A stretch of DNA of 64,000 nt from Neoroseomonas lacus (GTDB lineage Bacteria; Pseudomonadota; Alphaproteobacteria; Acetobacterales; Acetobacteraceae): the NCBI RefSeq assembly GCF_014644535.1, contig NZ_BMKW01000014.1, positions 20,580 through 84,579 on the forward strand. The letters are read 5' to 3'. Made by a program: the position numbers and the translations under genes. Position 1 is the first letter of the stretch. Each line of letters starts with the position of its first letter. Positions 24,118 to 31,620 of this stretch are shown piece by piece. Under the pieces are notes generated by a model, which saw nothing but the letters and a program-made list of their open reading frames with translations, did no database searches and was not told the origin of the DNA.

Positions 24118-24141
24118 TGGAGAGGGGCAAAGCCTCTCCGG
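24118..24141. terminator. GC-rich hairpin between recombinase tail and DUF3297 gene
   Basis: GGAGAGGGGCAAAGCCTCTCC forms a stem with a short loop between convergent sequences, four bases before the DUF3297 stop codon. A similar but weaker GGGGGC-AGA-GCCCC element lies at about 24044-24058. Neither has a U-tract. Confidence 0.45.
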
Positions 24142-24144
24142 TTC

Positions 24145-24390
24145 CTATGCCGCCGGATCGCGCAGATAAGCCTCGACCGTCCCCGTCAACTTCAGTGTCA
24201 GCGGCTTGCCGCGGCGGTCCACGGCCTTGCCCATGCTGACCCGCACCCAGCCTTCCGAGATGCAATACTCCTCGACATTGGTTTTCTCCTCGCCGCGGAA
24301 TCGGATGCCGACGCCGCGCTGGAGCAGTTCCTCGTTAAAATACGGGCTGGAGGGATCGGTCGAGAGCCGGTCGGGTAGTGTGTCAGCCAT
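24145..24390 (-). CDS. DUF3297 family protein
   Basis: An 81-residue protein without signal peptide or membrane segment. It contains the conserved DUF3297 order: SSPYFNEELLQRGVGIRFRG, EKTNVEEYCISEGWVRV and a GKPLTLKLTGTVEAYL end. The ATG at 24390 has GGAGG nine bases upstream. It is a small widespread proteobacterial protein of unknown function. It marks the return to ordinary chromosome after the mobile-element tract. Confidence 0.85.
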   Translation of the reverse strand: MADTLPDRLSTDPSSPYFNEELLQRGVGIRFRGEEKTNVEEYCISEGWVRVSMGKAVDRRGKPLTLKLTGTVEAYLRDPAA

Positions 24391-24482
24391 GGCGTGTTGC
24401 CTCCGCGAGATTCGGCCGCACGGCCGCAAGGAGCGCCCCGCCTAATCCAGCTTGGCGGCAAAGCCAAGGCGGCGGGCGCGGT

Positions 24483-25361
24483 TCATGCCACCTCAGCCGC
24501 CAACCGCGCCAGCAGCCAGTCGCGCAGGGCACGCATCGCCGGCGCCTCCGGCCGCGAGCGCAGCCGGGTCAACCAGTAAGCCCCCAGCGTGACCTCGGCG
24601 GCAAAGGGCCTTACGAGCCGCCCCTCGCGCAGGGCCGGCTCGAACATCCGCGCCGGCAGCAGCCCGACCCCGGTGCCCAGCATCGCCGCCTCCGCCATCG
24701 CCAGCGAGGAATCGAACACGAAGCCCCGGATATTCGGCGCGCCGAGCCCGACCGCCGCGAACCACTGCTCCCATTCGTCGACACGGTAGGACCGCAACAG
24801 CGTCTCGCGCAGCAGGTCGGTCGGCCGGCGCAACCGCTCGGCCACCGGCGGCGCGCAGAGCGGGCACAGCGGCGCCGCCAGCAATCGCGTCGCCTCCGTG
24901 CCATGCCAAGCGCCGTCGCCGAAGCGGATCGCCCCGTCCAGCCCCTCGCCGGCCAGGTCCACCCGGTTGTTGTTGGTCATCAGCCGCAGGTCGATATGCG
25001 GGTGCGCGGCGCGGAACGCCGGCAGCCGCGGCAACAGCCAGCCGGTGACGAAGGTGCCGACGGCACCGATCGTCAGCACCTCCTTCAGCCGCCCTCCCTG
25101 GAACCGCTGCAACGTGGCGCCGATGCTGCGGAAGGCGTCGCTCAGCACCGGCAGCAGCGCCTCGCCTTCCTCGGTCAGCGCCAGGCCGCGCGGCAGCCGC
25201 CGGAACAGCCTGACCCCCAAAATTTCTTCGAGCGCCTTCACCTGATGGCTCACCGCCGCCTGCGTCACCCGCAGTTCCAGCCCGGCGCGGGTGAAACTGA
25301 GATGGCGGGCGGCCGCCTCGAAGGCACGCAGGGCGTTGAGCGGCAGCGGCGGCAAGGTCAT
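24483..25361 (-). CDS. LysR-family regulator (GcvA/AmpR type)
   Basis: A 292-residue LysR regulator. It has an N-terminal helix-turn-helix (residues 4-62: LNALRAFEAAARHLSFTRAG, TQAAVSHQVKALEEILG) and a C-terminal effector-binding domain (about 90-290). The PPLPLNALRAFEAAARHLSF start is typical of the GcvA/AmpR subgroup. It is divergent from a class A beta-lactamase with a 106-base spacer containing a perfect palindrome, the classic AmpR-ampC arrangement. It therefore probably controls the beta-lactamase and itself. The inducing signal (muropeptides in AmpR) is inferred by analogy. Confidence 0.88.
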   Translation of the reverse strand: MTLPPLPLNALRAFEAAARHLSFTRAGLELRVTQAAVSHQVKALEEILGVRLFRRLPRGLALTEEGEALLPVLSDAFRSIGATLQRFQGGRLKEVLTIGAVGTFVTGWLLPRLPAFRAAHPHIDLRLMTNNNRVDLAGEGLDGAIRFGDGAWHGTEATRLLAAPLCPLCAPPVAERLRRPTDLLRETLLRSYRVDEWEQWFAAVGLGAPNIRGFVFDSSLAMAEAAMLGTGVGLLPARMFEPALREGRLVRPFAAEVTLGAYWLTRLRSRPEAPAMRALRDWLLARLAAEVA

Positions 25362-25367
25362 GGCTCA

Positions 25368-25386
25368 TGATTAGAAATTCTAGGGT
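25368..25386. promoter_or_regulatory. Putative LysR operator between regulator and beta-lactamase
   Basis: TAGAAATTCTA (25372-25382) is a perfect 11-bp palindrome in the divergent intergenic region, just before the LysR gene start. It fits the T-N11-A form and AT-rich character of LysR boxes in an otherwise GC-rich region. It is most likely the autoregulatory recognition half of the operator. Confidence 0.6.
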
Positions 25387-25467
25387 CATTGGCAAGAATT
25401 GATAGTTTGGGGCACGGCCCATCCCCAGCCAAAGCTGCGCCCGCCAGCAACACCAGGCGGGGATGAC

Positions 25468-26340
25468 ATGATCGACAGGCGAGACTGGTTGATGGGCGCG
25501 GCGGCAAGCTTTGCCACGGGCATGGCGCGCCGCGCCACCGCCGAGGAGGCGCTCACGGCGCAACTCGCGCGCATCGAGGCGGCATACGGTGGCCGCCTCG
25601 GCGTCGCCGTGCTCGACACCGCCACGGGGCGACAGCTCGGCCACCGCCCGACCGAGCGTTTCCCGATGTGCAGCACCTTCAAGGCACCGCTGACCGCCGC
25701 GGTGCTCGCCCGCATCGATGCCGGCAGCGAGCGCCCGGACCGGCGCATCCGCATCACGCGCGCCGACCTCCTCGCCTGGTCGCCGGTCACCGAGACCAGG
25801 CTGGACGGGCCGGGCATGACGATCACGGAACTCTGCGCCGCCACCATGACCATCAGCGACAACGCGGCGGCGAACCTGCTGCTGGCTACGCTCGGCGGGC
25901 CCAGCGGCCTGACCGCCTGGCTGCGCGGCATCGGCGACCCGGTCACGCGTCTCGACCGCACCGAACCCACGCTGAACGAGGCGACACCCGGCGACACGCG
26001 CGACACGACGACGCCTGCCGCCATGGCGGCGACGCTACGGCACCTCGCCCTCGGCGATGTCCTGTCCGCCGCCAGCCGCACTCAGTTCGTCGCCTGGCTG
26101 CGCGGCAACCGGACCGGCGATTCCCGTCTGCGCGCGGGCCTGCCGCCCGGCTGGCAGGTCGGCGACCGCACCGGCACTGGCGCCCGCAACACCAGCAACG
26201 TCATCGGCGTCATGTGGCCACCCGGCGACCGCCCGCCGCTCGTAGTGACGGCCTTCCTGACGGACGGCGCGCGCGAGGGTGCGCGCCGCGATGCGGCGCT
26301 GGCCGCGGTCGGCGCCGCCGTCTCCGGCACGGCCGGCTAA
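25468..26340 (+). CDS. bla: Class A beta-lactamase
   Basis: A 290-residue serine beta-lactamase that hydrolyses beta-lactam antibiotics in the periplasm. All class A motifs are visible: S-T-F-K (CSTFKAPL) with the nucleophilic Ser, S-D-N (TISDNAAANLLL), the omega-loop E in EPTLN, and the third box as R-T-G (GDRTGTG) instead of the common KTG, as in carbenicillin-hydrolysing enzymes. The N-terminus has a twin-arginine-like motif (DRRDWLMGAAASFATG), so Tat export is likely. The start at 25468 follows GGCGGGGATGAC. A LysR regulator is divergent. The spectrum cannot be read from sequence. Confidence 0.92.
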   Translation: MIDRRDWLMGAAASFATGMARRATAEEALTAQLARIEAAYGGRLGVAVLDTATGRQLGHRPTERFPMCSTFKAPLTAAVLARIDAGSERPDRRIRITRADLLAWSPVTETRLDGPGMTITELCAATMTISDNAAANLLLATLGGPSGLTAWLRGIGDPVTRLDRTEPTLNEATPGDTRDTTTPAAMAATLRHLALGDVLSAASRTQFVAWLRGNRTGDSRLRAGLPPGWQVGDRTGTGARNTSNVIGVMWPPGDRPPLVVTAFLTDGAREGARRDAALAAVGAAVSGTAG

Positions 26341-26350
26341 CCGCGCGATC

Positions 26351-26382
26351 CTCCCGGCCCGATGCGCGCATCAGGCCGGGAG
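26351..26382. terminator. Bidirectional terminator hairpin overlapping the Hsp70 stop
   Basis: CTCCCGGCC (26351-26359) pairs perfectly with GGCCGGGAG (26374-26382), and the loop itself contains the palindrome GATGCGCGCATC. The element lies between the convergent beta-lactamase and Hsp70-like genes and includes the Hsp70 stop codon (26371-26373). Confidence 0.7.
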
Positions 26383-27630
26383 CGCCGCCTCCTCCCGCGC
26401 CATCAGCGCCAGTCCCTCAGCGACCGAGACGAACTCGCCCCCCGCGATGACGCACTCGGCGCCGAACCGCTCCTCGAACAACCGCCGCACTGCCGGCACG
26501 AGGGAGGTGCCGCCGGTCAGGAACACCCGGTCCACCGCGTCGGGCCCCAGCCGCGCATCCACCAGCGCGGCATCCACCGCCGTCGCGATGCGCGTCAGTT
26601 CCGGCTCGATCCAGCCTTCGAAATCGCCACGCGCGATCGGCGTGCGCAGCGCGAAATCGCCATGCGCAAAGTCGAGCATCGCCACCTCACTGCCCGACAG
26701 CGCCGCCTTTACCCCCGAGACCGCGCGATACAGCGCATACCCCGCATCATCCTCGATCAGTCGGATCAACTGCTGCAACCGCTCCGGATGCTCGGCGGTA
26801 CGCGCGACGGTCGCGATGTCGCGCAGCGTGCGCGGCGCGCGCATCATCGAGAGCTGGTTCCACCGCGCGAAACTCGCGAACCAGGCCGGCGGCACCGGCA
26901 GCGGCTCGCCCCCCATGATGGAATAACTCGTCCCCTTGCCCAGCAGCGGCGAGACGACATGGTCGATGATCCGGTAGTCGAAGGCATCGCCGGCAATCCC
27001 CACGCCCGAATGCCCCAGCGCCGTCACCCGCCGTGGCGGCCCGGGCTCGAAGCGCAGCAGCGAGAAATCCGAGGTGCCGCCCCCGAAATCCGCCACCAGC
27101 ACTGTCGCCGGATGGTCGAGGTCCTGCGCGAAGCGATGCCCAGCCGCCGCCGGTTCCAACCCCACCCCGACCCGCGCCAGCCCCGCCTCGGCAAAGGCCG
27201 CGCGCAGCCGCTGCTCGCCGAGATCGTCATCCGCTCGCTCGCCGACGAAACGCACCGGCCGCCCCACTGTCACCCGCGCTTCCGCCAACTCATCCGCGAA
27301 GGGGCCGAGCAATTCGCGCAGGAACACCGCGATCAGCCCCTCCAGCCCCCAGGCGCGGCCGAAGATCCGCGTCTCGGTGAAGCTGCGCTGCGCTAGGTAT
27401 GATTTCATCGACATGATCAGCCGGCTCTCCAGAGGCTCCTCGAGATAGGCCTCGATCGCCGCCGGCCCCGCCGCATGGCTCGGCCGCCCATCGGCCCCGG
27501 CCCAGAAGCACAGCACGGAGCGGAACACATCGCCGGTATCGTGGCGCAGCGTGCGCACCGACCCATCCTCGCCGACGATGGCGACCACGGAATTCGTCGT
27601 GCCGAAATCGATACCGATGGCGGGGCGCAT
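26371..27630 (-). CDS. yegD: Hsp70-family protein (YegD-like)
   Basis: A 419-residue actin/Hsp70 ATPase-domain protein. GIDFGTTNSVVAIV (residues 5-18) is phosphate loop 1, VADFGGGTSDFSLL loop 2, and FLTGGTSLVPAVRR the adenosine motif. It ends after the ATPase domain with no substrate-binding domain, as in E. coli YegD (about 450 residues), so it is not a classical DnaK. The start at 27630 gives MRPAIGIDFGTTN, matching the family. The role of YegD proteins is poorly known. It sits alone between convergent bla and the MocR gene. Confidence 0.85.
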   Translation of the reverse strand: MRPAIGIDFGTTNSVVAIVGEDGSVRTLRHDTGDVFRSVLCFWAGADGRPSHAAGPAAIEAYLEEPLESRLIMSMKSYLAQRSFTETRIFGRAWGLEGLIAVFLRELLGPFADELAEARVTVGRPVRFVGERADDDLGEQRLRAAFAEAGLARVGVGLEPAAAGHRFAQDLDHPATVLVADFGGGTSDFSLLRFEPGPPRRVTALGHSGVGIAGDAFDYRIIDHVVSPLLGKGTSYSIMGGEPLPVPPAWFASFARWNQLSMMRAPRTLRDIATVARTAEHPERLQQLIRLIEDDAGYALYRAVSGVKAALSGSEVAMLDFAHGDFALRTPIARGDFEGWIEPELTRIATAVDAALVDARLGPDAVDRVFLTGGTSLVPAVRRLFEERFGAECVIAGGEFVSVAEGLALMAREEAALPA

Positions 27631-27722
27631 GGCGGGGGATGTCCGGGGCAGGGGGGCGCGCCTTGAAGCCGGTTCGGGCGCGCATGGCAAGCCGGGAAGG
27701 GCGCCGCCCTCCCCAGACGCGT

Positions 27723-29147
27723 TCACCCCACCCGTCGCCGCACCGCCATCCCCAGCCGCACCGCCGCCTGCCGCAACGCCTCGGCCTCATGCCCGGAATA
27801 TCCCACCACGAACCCATCCACCTCGCCCGGCACCAGCCGCATTTCCGACAACAGCCACCCTTCCACCCGCGCTTCCTCCTGGATTTCCCGCGCCGTCCCA
27901 TCCGGCAGCCCCGCCGGCAGCGTCGCCAGCAGATGCAGCCCATGGTCCGGCAGCGCGATCCCCAAGCGCCCGCCCGAGGCCCGCGCCAGCGTCCCGGCCA
28001 CCATGTCCCGCACCGCGCGATACTGCGTGCGCATCCGCCGCAGATGCGCGGCGAACTCCCCGCTCGCCATCACCTCCGCCAAGGCACCGCCCATCAGCGG
28101 CGAGGGAAACCGGTCCGACACCGCCCGCGCCGCCACCACGCGCGCCATCAGCGCCGCCGGCACCACCACGAAGCCGATGCGCAGCCCCGGGAACAGCGTC
28201 TTGGAAAAGGTCCCGAGATAGATCACCCGCCCCCCACCATCGATCCCCGCCAGGGCCGTCAGCGGCGCGCCGGTGAAGCGGAATTCGCTGTCGTAATCAT
28301 CCTCCATCACCCAGGCATCCGCCTGTCGCGCCCAGTCGAGCAGGGCCAACCGCCGCGCCATGCTCATCGTCACCCCGGTCGGGTATTGGTGCGACGGCGT
28401 CACATAGGCGAGGCGCGCGGCATCCTCCCGCGCGCGCCCGGCGGCCACATCGATCCCCGCCGCATCCACCGGCACCGGCACCAGCCGCGCGCCGAGCGCC
28501 TCGAGCGTGCGCCGCGCGGTGGGGTAGCCGGGGTCCTCCATCCACACCGCATCGCCCGGCCGCAACAGCACCTCGGCACACAGCCGCAGCCCCTGCTGCG
28601 TGCCGCTGGTGATGACGATGCGGCTCGCGTCGCAGGCCATTCCCCGCGTCGCAGCAAGGTGTTCGGCAATCGCCTGGCGCAGTGCCGGGTGCCCGCGCGG
28701 GTCGCCATAGCCGAGATCGGCTGGGTCGGCCCGCACCACCCGGTCGCGCAACGCTCGGCCCAGCCGGCGCAGTAGGATCGGGTCCACCGTCGTGCAGCCC
28801 ACCGCGAAAGGCGCGCGGCCCGGCGGCGCCTCCGGCAACGCCACCGGATCGGGCGCCGCCGGCCCGCGCGGCACCTGCGCCGCGACATAAGTCCCGTCGC
28901 CGACCCGCGCCTCCGCCAGCCCGTCGCTCAGCAGCAATTCATAGGCGACGACCACCGCATTGCGCCGCACGCCGAGTTGTTCGGCCAGCGCCCGACTCGA
29001 CGGCAGCCGCAGCCCCGCCGCCAGCCGCCCATCCAATATCGCCGCCCGCAGCCCGGCATGGACCCGCGAGGATTGGCTGCCGGCGCTGTCGTCCAGCCGC
29101 AGTGGCACATCCAGCACGGCGACATGGCTTTCGCGAATGGTCGGCAT
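27723..29147 (-). CDS. MocR-type regulator (GntR HTH fused to PLP aminotransferase fold)
   Basis: A 474-residue protein. An N-terminal winged helix (residues about 20-85; LPSSRALAEQLGVRRNAVVV) is joined to a type-I aminotransferase-like domain (about 115-470) with the PLP lysine in GTFSKTLFPGLRIGF. MocR/GabR/PdxR regulators bind PLP and often control a divergent gene. The divergent neighbour is a PNPOx-like flavoprotein, which suggests a PdxR-like role in B6 or amine metabolism. The start at 29147 (GGAG 6 bases upstream) is chosen because it keeps the 75-base operator region free. Confidence 0.85.
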   Translation of the reverse strand: MPTIRESHVAVLDVPLRLDDSAGSQSSRVHAGLRAAILDGRLAAGLRLPSSRALAEQLGVRRNAVVVAYELLLSDGLAEARVGDGTYVAAQVPRGPAAPDPVALPEAPPGRAPFAVGCTTVDPILLRRLGRALRDRVVRADPADLGYGDPRGHPALRQAIAEHLAATRGMACDASRIVITSGTQQGLRLCAEVLLRPGDAVWMEDPGYPTARRTLEALGARLVPVPVDAAGIDVAAGRAREDAARLAYVTPSHQYPTGVTMSMARRLALLDWARQADAWVMEDDYDSEFRFTGAPLTALAGIDGGGRVIYLGTFSKTLFPGLRIGFVVVPAALMARVVAARAVSDRFPSPLMGGALAEVMASGEFAAHLRRMRTQYRAVRDMVAGTLARASGGRLGIALPDHGLHLLATLPAGLPDGTAREIQEEARVEGWLLSEMRLVPGEVDGFVVGYSGHEAEALRQAAVRLGMAVRRRVG

Positions 29148-29157
29148 GAGACGCTCC

Positions 29158-29183
29158 GAATTGGCCCTCGTACCAACCAATCT
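29158..29183. promoter_or_regulatory. Putative MocR operator / divergent promoter region
   Basis: The intergenic region contains ATTGG at 29159-29163 and CCAAT at 29177-29181, an inverted pair spaced by 13 bases, between the two divergent starts. This fits a dimer-binding site for the MocR protein. No consensus is known to me for this regulator, so the site is tentative. Confidence 0.35.
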
Positions 29184-29222
29184 CATGGCGCATCACACTG
29201 CCTGTCAAACCAGGACAAGCCG

Positions 29223-29954
29223 ATGCCCGACACCGCCATGCCCAGCTACCCGATCGAGGCCCGCAACAAGGTCAAGCGCGTCCATCGCCGCGGCGCCTAT
29301 GACCACGCCACGGTGCATCGCATCCTCGACGCCTCGATGATGTGCCACGTCTCCTACGTCATCGACGGCCAGCCCTACTGCACGCCGACGCTGTTCTGGC
29401 GGGAGGGGACGCATCTGTACTGGCACGGCAGCAGCGCCAGCCGGATGCTGCGCAACCTCTCGGACGGCCAGCCGGCCTGCCTGACGGTGGCGCATCTCGA
29501 TGCGCTGGTGATGGCGCGCAGCGGCTTTCACCATTCGGTCGACTACCGCGCGGCCATGTGTTTCGGCCGGGCGCGGCTGGTGACCGACCCGGACCACAAG
29601 CGCCAGGCGTTGACGATGATGGTCGACCGCTTCTACCCCAACCGCACCGCCGGGCTGCGCGAGATCAACGCGCAGGAGTTCAAGGCGACGTCGGTGGTGT
29701 CGATGGAAATCGAGACTGCCTCGGCCAAGATCCGCATCGATGGCATCGGCGAGGAGGAGGAGGACTACGCCCTGCCCATCTACGCCGAGCGGATGCCCGT
29801 GCGCATGGTGCTGGGTGAGCCCGAACCCTGCCCGCGGCTGATGGCCGGGGTAAAGCGCGGGGCGGACCTCAACGCGTATCAGCCGGGTAGGGCGCTGGAT
29901 GAGGCGCTCGTCGAGGCCTATGCGGAGGCCTATGGCACGGTGGCGCAGACCTGA
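29223..29954 (+). CDS. Pyridoxamine 5'-phosphate oxidase-like FMN-binding protein
   Basis: A 243-residue split-barrel flavoprotein. It starts with YPIEARNKVKRVHRRGAYD, then ILDASMMCHVSYVIDGQPYC, TPTLFWREGTHLYWHGSSAS and VDYRAAMCFGRARLV. This is the 'pyridoxamine 5'-phosphate oxidase family' pattern seen in the Nim-like/FMN-flavin group (RxxxR...DR...HVA...G.PY..P). The ATG at 29223 has AGGA upstream. It is divergent from a MocR regulator, which probably controls it. True PNPOx activity is not implied by the family name. Confidence 0.8.
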   Translation: MPDTAMPSYPIEARNKVKRVHRRGAYDHATVHRILDASMMCHVSYVIDGQPYCTPTLFWREGTHLYWHGSSASRMLRNLSDGQPACLTVAHLDALVMARSGFHHSVDYRAAMCFGRARLVTDPDHKRQALTMMVDRFYPNRTAGLREINAQEFKATSVVSMEIETASAKIRIDGIGEEEEDYALPIYAERMPVRMVLGEPEPCPRLMAGVKRGADLNAYQPGRALDEALVEAYAEAYGTVAQT

Positions 29955-29973
29955 TCACGCATCATGCCCGAGC

Positions 29974-30011
29974 GCCCTGGCCCCGCGGCGGGACGCCGAA
30001 GGGGCCGGGGC
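29974..30011. terminator. Bidirectional terminator between convergent genes
   Basis: GCCCTGGCCCC (29974-29984) and GGGGCCGGGGC (30001-30011) pair at 10 of 11 positions around a 16-base loop, between the convergent PNPOx-like and DUF1254 genes. Confidence 0.5.
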
Positions 30012-30039
30012 CGGATAGCCCGGCGCTTGGCCGGCCGGG

Positions 30040-31491
30040 TCAGGCGCGCGTCACCTGTGGCGGGTACCAGCTGCCGTCGAGCACCGAGAATGCCGGCGCC
30101 GACATCGGCCAATACAGGCGGAACATCAGCACGAAGCCGTCGCGCGGCGCCGGCAGCCAGTTGGCCTGGCGATCCGACCCGGGGGCATCGGCCTGGATCA
30201 GCAGGTCGGTGGTGCCATCGGCATTGGATGTCAGCGCGTTGCGCGAGCTCAGCGTGTAGCGGTTGAGCGGGTTGTCGACGAAGAAGAAATTCGAATCATA
30301 CATCGTCAACGACCAGAAGCCCCGAGCCGGCGGCCGCTGCCCCGCCGGGAAGCGTAGCCTGTAGCGATTGGCACCGCTCAGCTTTTGGCCGCTCGAATCC
30401 ACCTCGGTGAAAGGGTAGACGGCGTCCTGCGGATGGTTGGCACCGAGCCCGACCGCGGTGACGTAGGCACGGTTCAGGTAGTCCGTCCCATAGGTCCCCG
30501 TCTGGGTGATGACGAACCAGTTGTTGGTCTGCCGCGCGCGGGTCTCGCTGGAGCGAATCCGCCCGGCGACGGCGGCTTGGCCGACACGCGGCGCGCCGTC
30601 GATGGCGCGACGCACCGCCTGTGGCGCCCGCGTCGCGTCGAAGGGCCGTCCCGGCACCAGCCCGAGCCGCGCCATCCGCGCGACGAAGGATGCATCCGCC
30701 GCGGCGGGCGGGTTCGCCGCCATCAGCGCCGAGAGCATCCGGAAGTAGTCGACGCCGTTCAGCCGATCCACCTGCGCGCGGACGCCGGTGCGCATGTCGA
30801 TCGCCGGATCGACGCGGCCGGCTGGTGGCGTCCAGGCCTGTCCATAGCTCGACAGTGGCTGCAGCGTCATGCGGTTCTGAATGGCGTGCACCGCCGCGTA
30901 ATCCTCCGGCGTGCCGGTGCAATAGACGCGGCCGAGGATCCACAGCAGGTCGGTCGGCGAGCGGATCACCGGAATGCCCGGCGGCGTCGCGCCGCGGAAC
31001 GTCGGGCCCGCGATCACATAGGTCTGAGCTTGATTGCCGGTGGTGCGCGACCCGGCCGCCGCGATCACATTCGTCCAGCCGTCCAGCATCGGCATCAGAT
31101 AGTAGCGGTCGGGCATGGCCGGCCAGGACACCACCCACGGCTCGGCGCCGAGATCGAGCCAGGCCGTGCAGTACAGCGTATCCGCATTGGGCGCCGTCAC
31201 GTCGCGGAAGGCGGCCGTCGGATAGGAGCGCGACATGTGGAACTGCCCCATCGGCGCGCGGCCCACCTGCGCCGTGGCATCCGGTACATTGGTCGAGACG
31301 CGCCGCGTCATCTCCATGGTGACCAGCGGGTAGCCGAAGACATAGGCCTCGGCGGCGATGCGCGCGGCTTCGGCGTCGCTCAGGGCAGCGCCCTGCGCCA
31401 GCGCGGGCGCCGCGACCGCCGCGGCCGGCAGGGCCAAGGCGAGGCGACGGGACAGCCGCGCCGCGGCTTCGGATGATGGGGCAATGGGCAT
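30040..31491 (-). CDS. Secreted DUF1254/DUF1214 domain protein
   Basis: A 483-residue protein with an N-terminal signal (SRRLALALPAAAVAAPALAQ). The DUF1254 part (about 40-170) contains AEAYVFGYPLVTMEMTRR, TAPNADTLYCTAWLDLGAEP and PDRYYLMPMLDGWTNV. The DUF1214 part (about 345-465) contains GFWSLTMYDSNFFFVDNP and NWLPAPRDGFVLMFRLYWP. The family is common in proteobacteria and its biochemical role is not known to me. The start at 31491 keeps the signal peptide near the N-terminus. It is transcribed alone. Confidence 0.88.
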   Translation of the reverse strand: MPIAPSSEAAARLSRRLALALPAAAVAAPALAQGAALSDAEAARIAAEAYVFGYPLVTMEMTRRVSTNVPDATAQVGRAPMGQFHMSRSYPTAAFRDVTAPNADTLYCTAWLDLGAEPWVVSWPAMPDRYYLMPMLDGWTNVIAAAGSRTTGNQAQTYVIAGPTFRGATPPGIPVIRSPTDLLWILGRVYCTGTPEDYAAVHAIQNRMTLQPLSSYGQAWTPPAGRVDPAIDMRTGVRAQVDRLNGVDYFRMLSALMAANPPAAADASFVARMARLGLVPGRPFDATRAPQAVRRAIDGAPRVGQAAVAGRIRSSETRARQTNNWFVITQTGTYGTDYLNRAYVTAVGLGANHPQDAVYPFTEVDSSGQKLSGANRYRLRFPAGQRPPARGFWSLTMYDSNFFFVDNPLNRYTLSSRNALTSNADGTTDLLIQADAPGSDRQANWLPAPRDGFVLMFRLYWPMSAPAFSVLDGSWYPPQVTRA

Positions 31492-31620
31492 GGCGCGCGA
31501 CCTCTTTTCCGGCAGTCCGTTTCCGGATTGAATCGGATTATGAACCACCGCCGTCCCTACTGCCATGCACCTTCGATATCCAGAACCGGCAAGTCTGCGC
31601 TCCTGTCGCCGGCGTGGAAT

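Noticed and set aside
31473..31620. Small plus-strand frame upstream of the DUF1254 gene
   Set aside because: No family resemblance and no ribosome-binding site; it overlaps the leader of a well-supported gene on the other strand.
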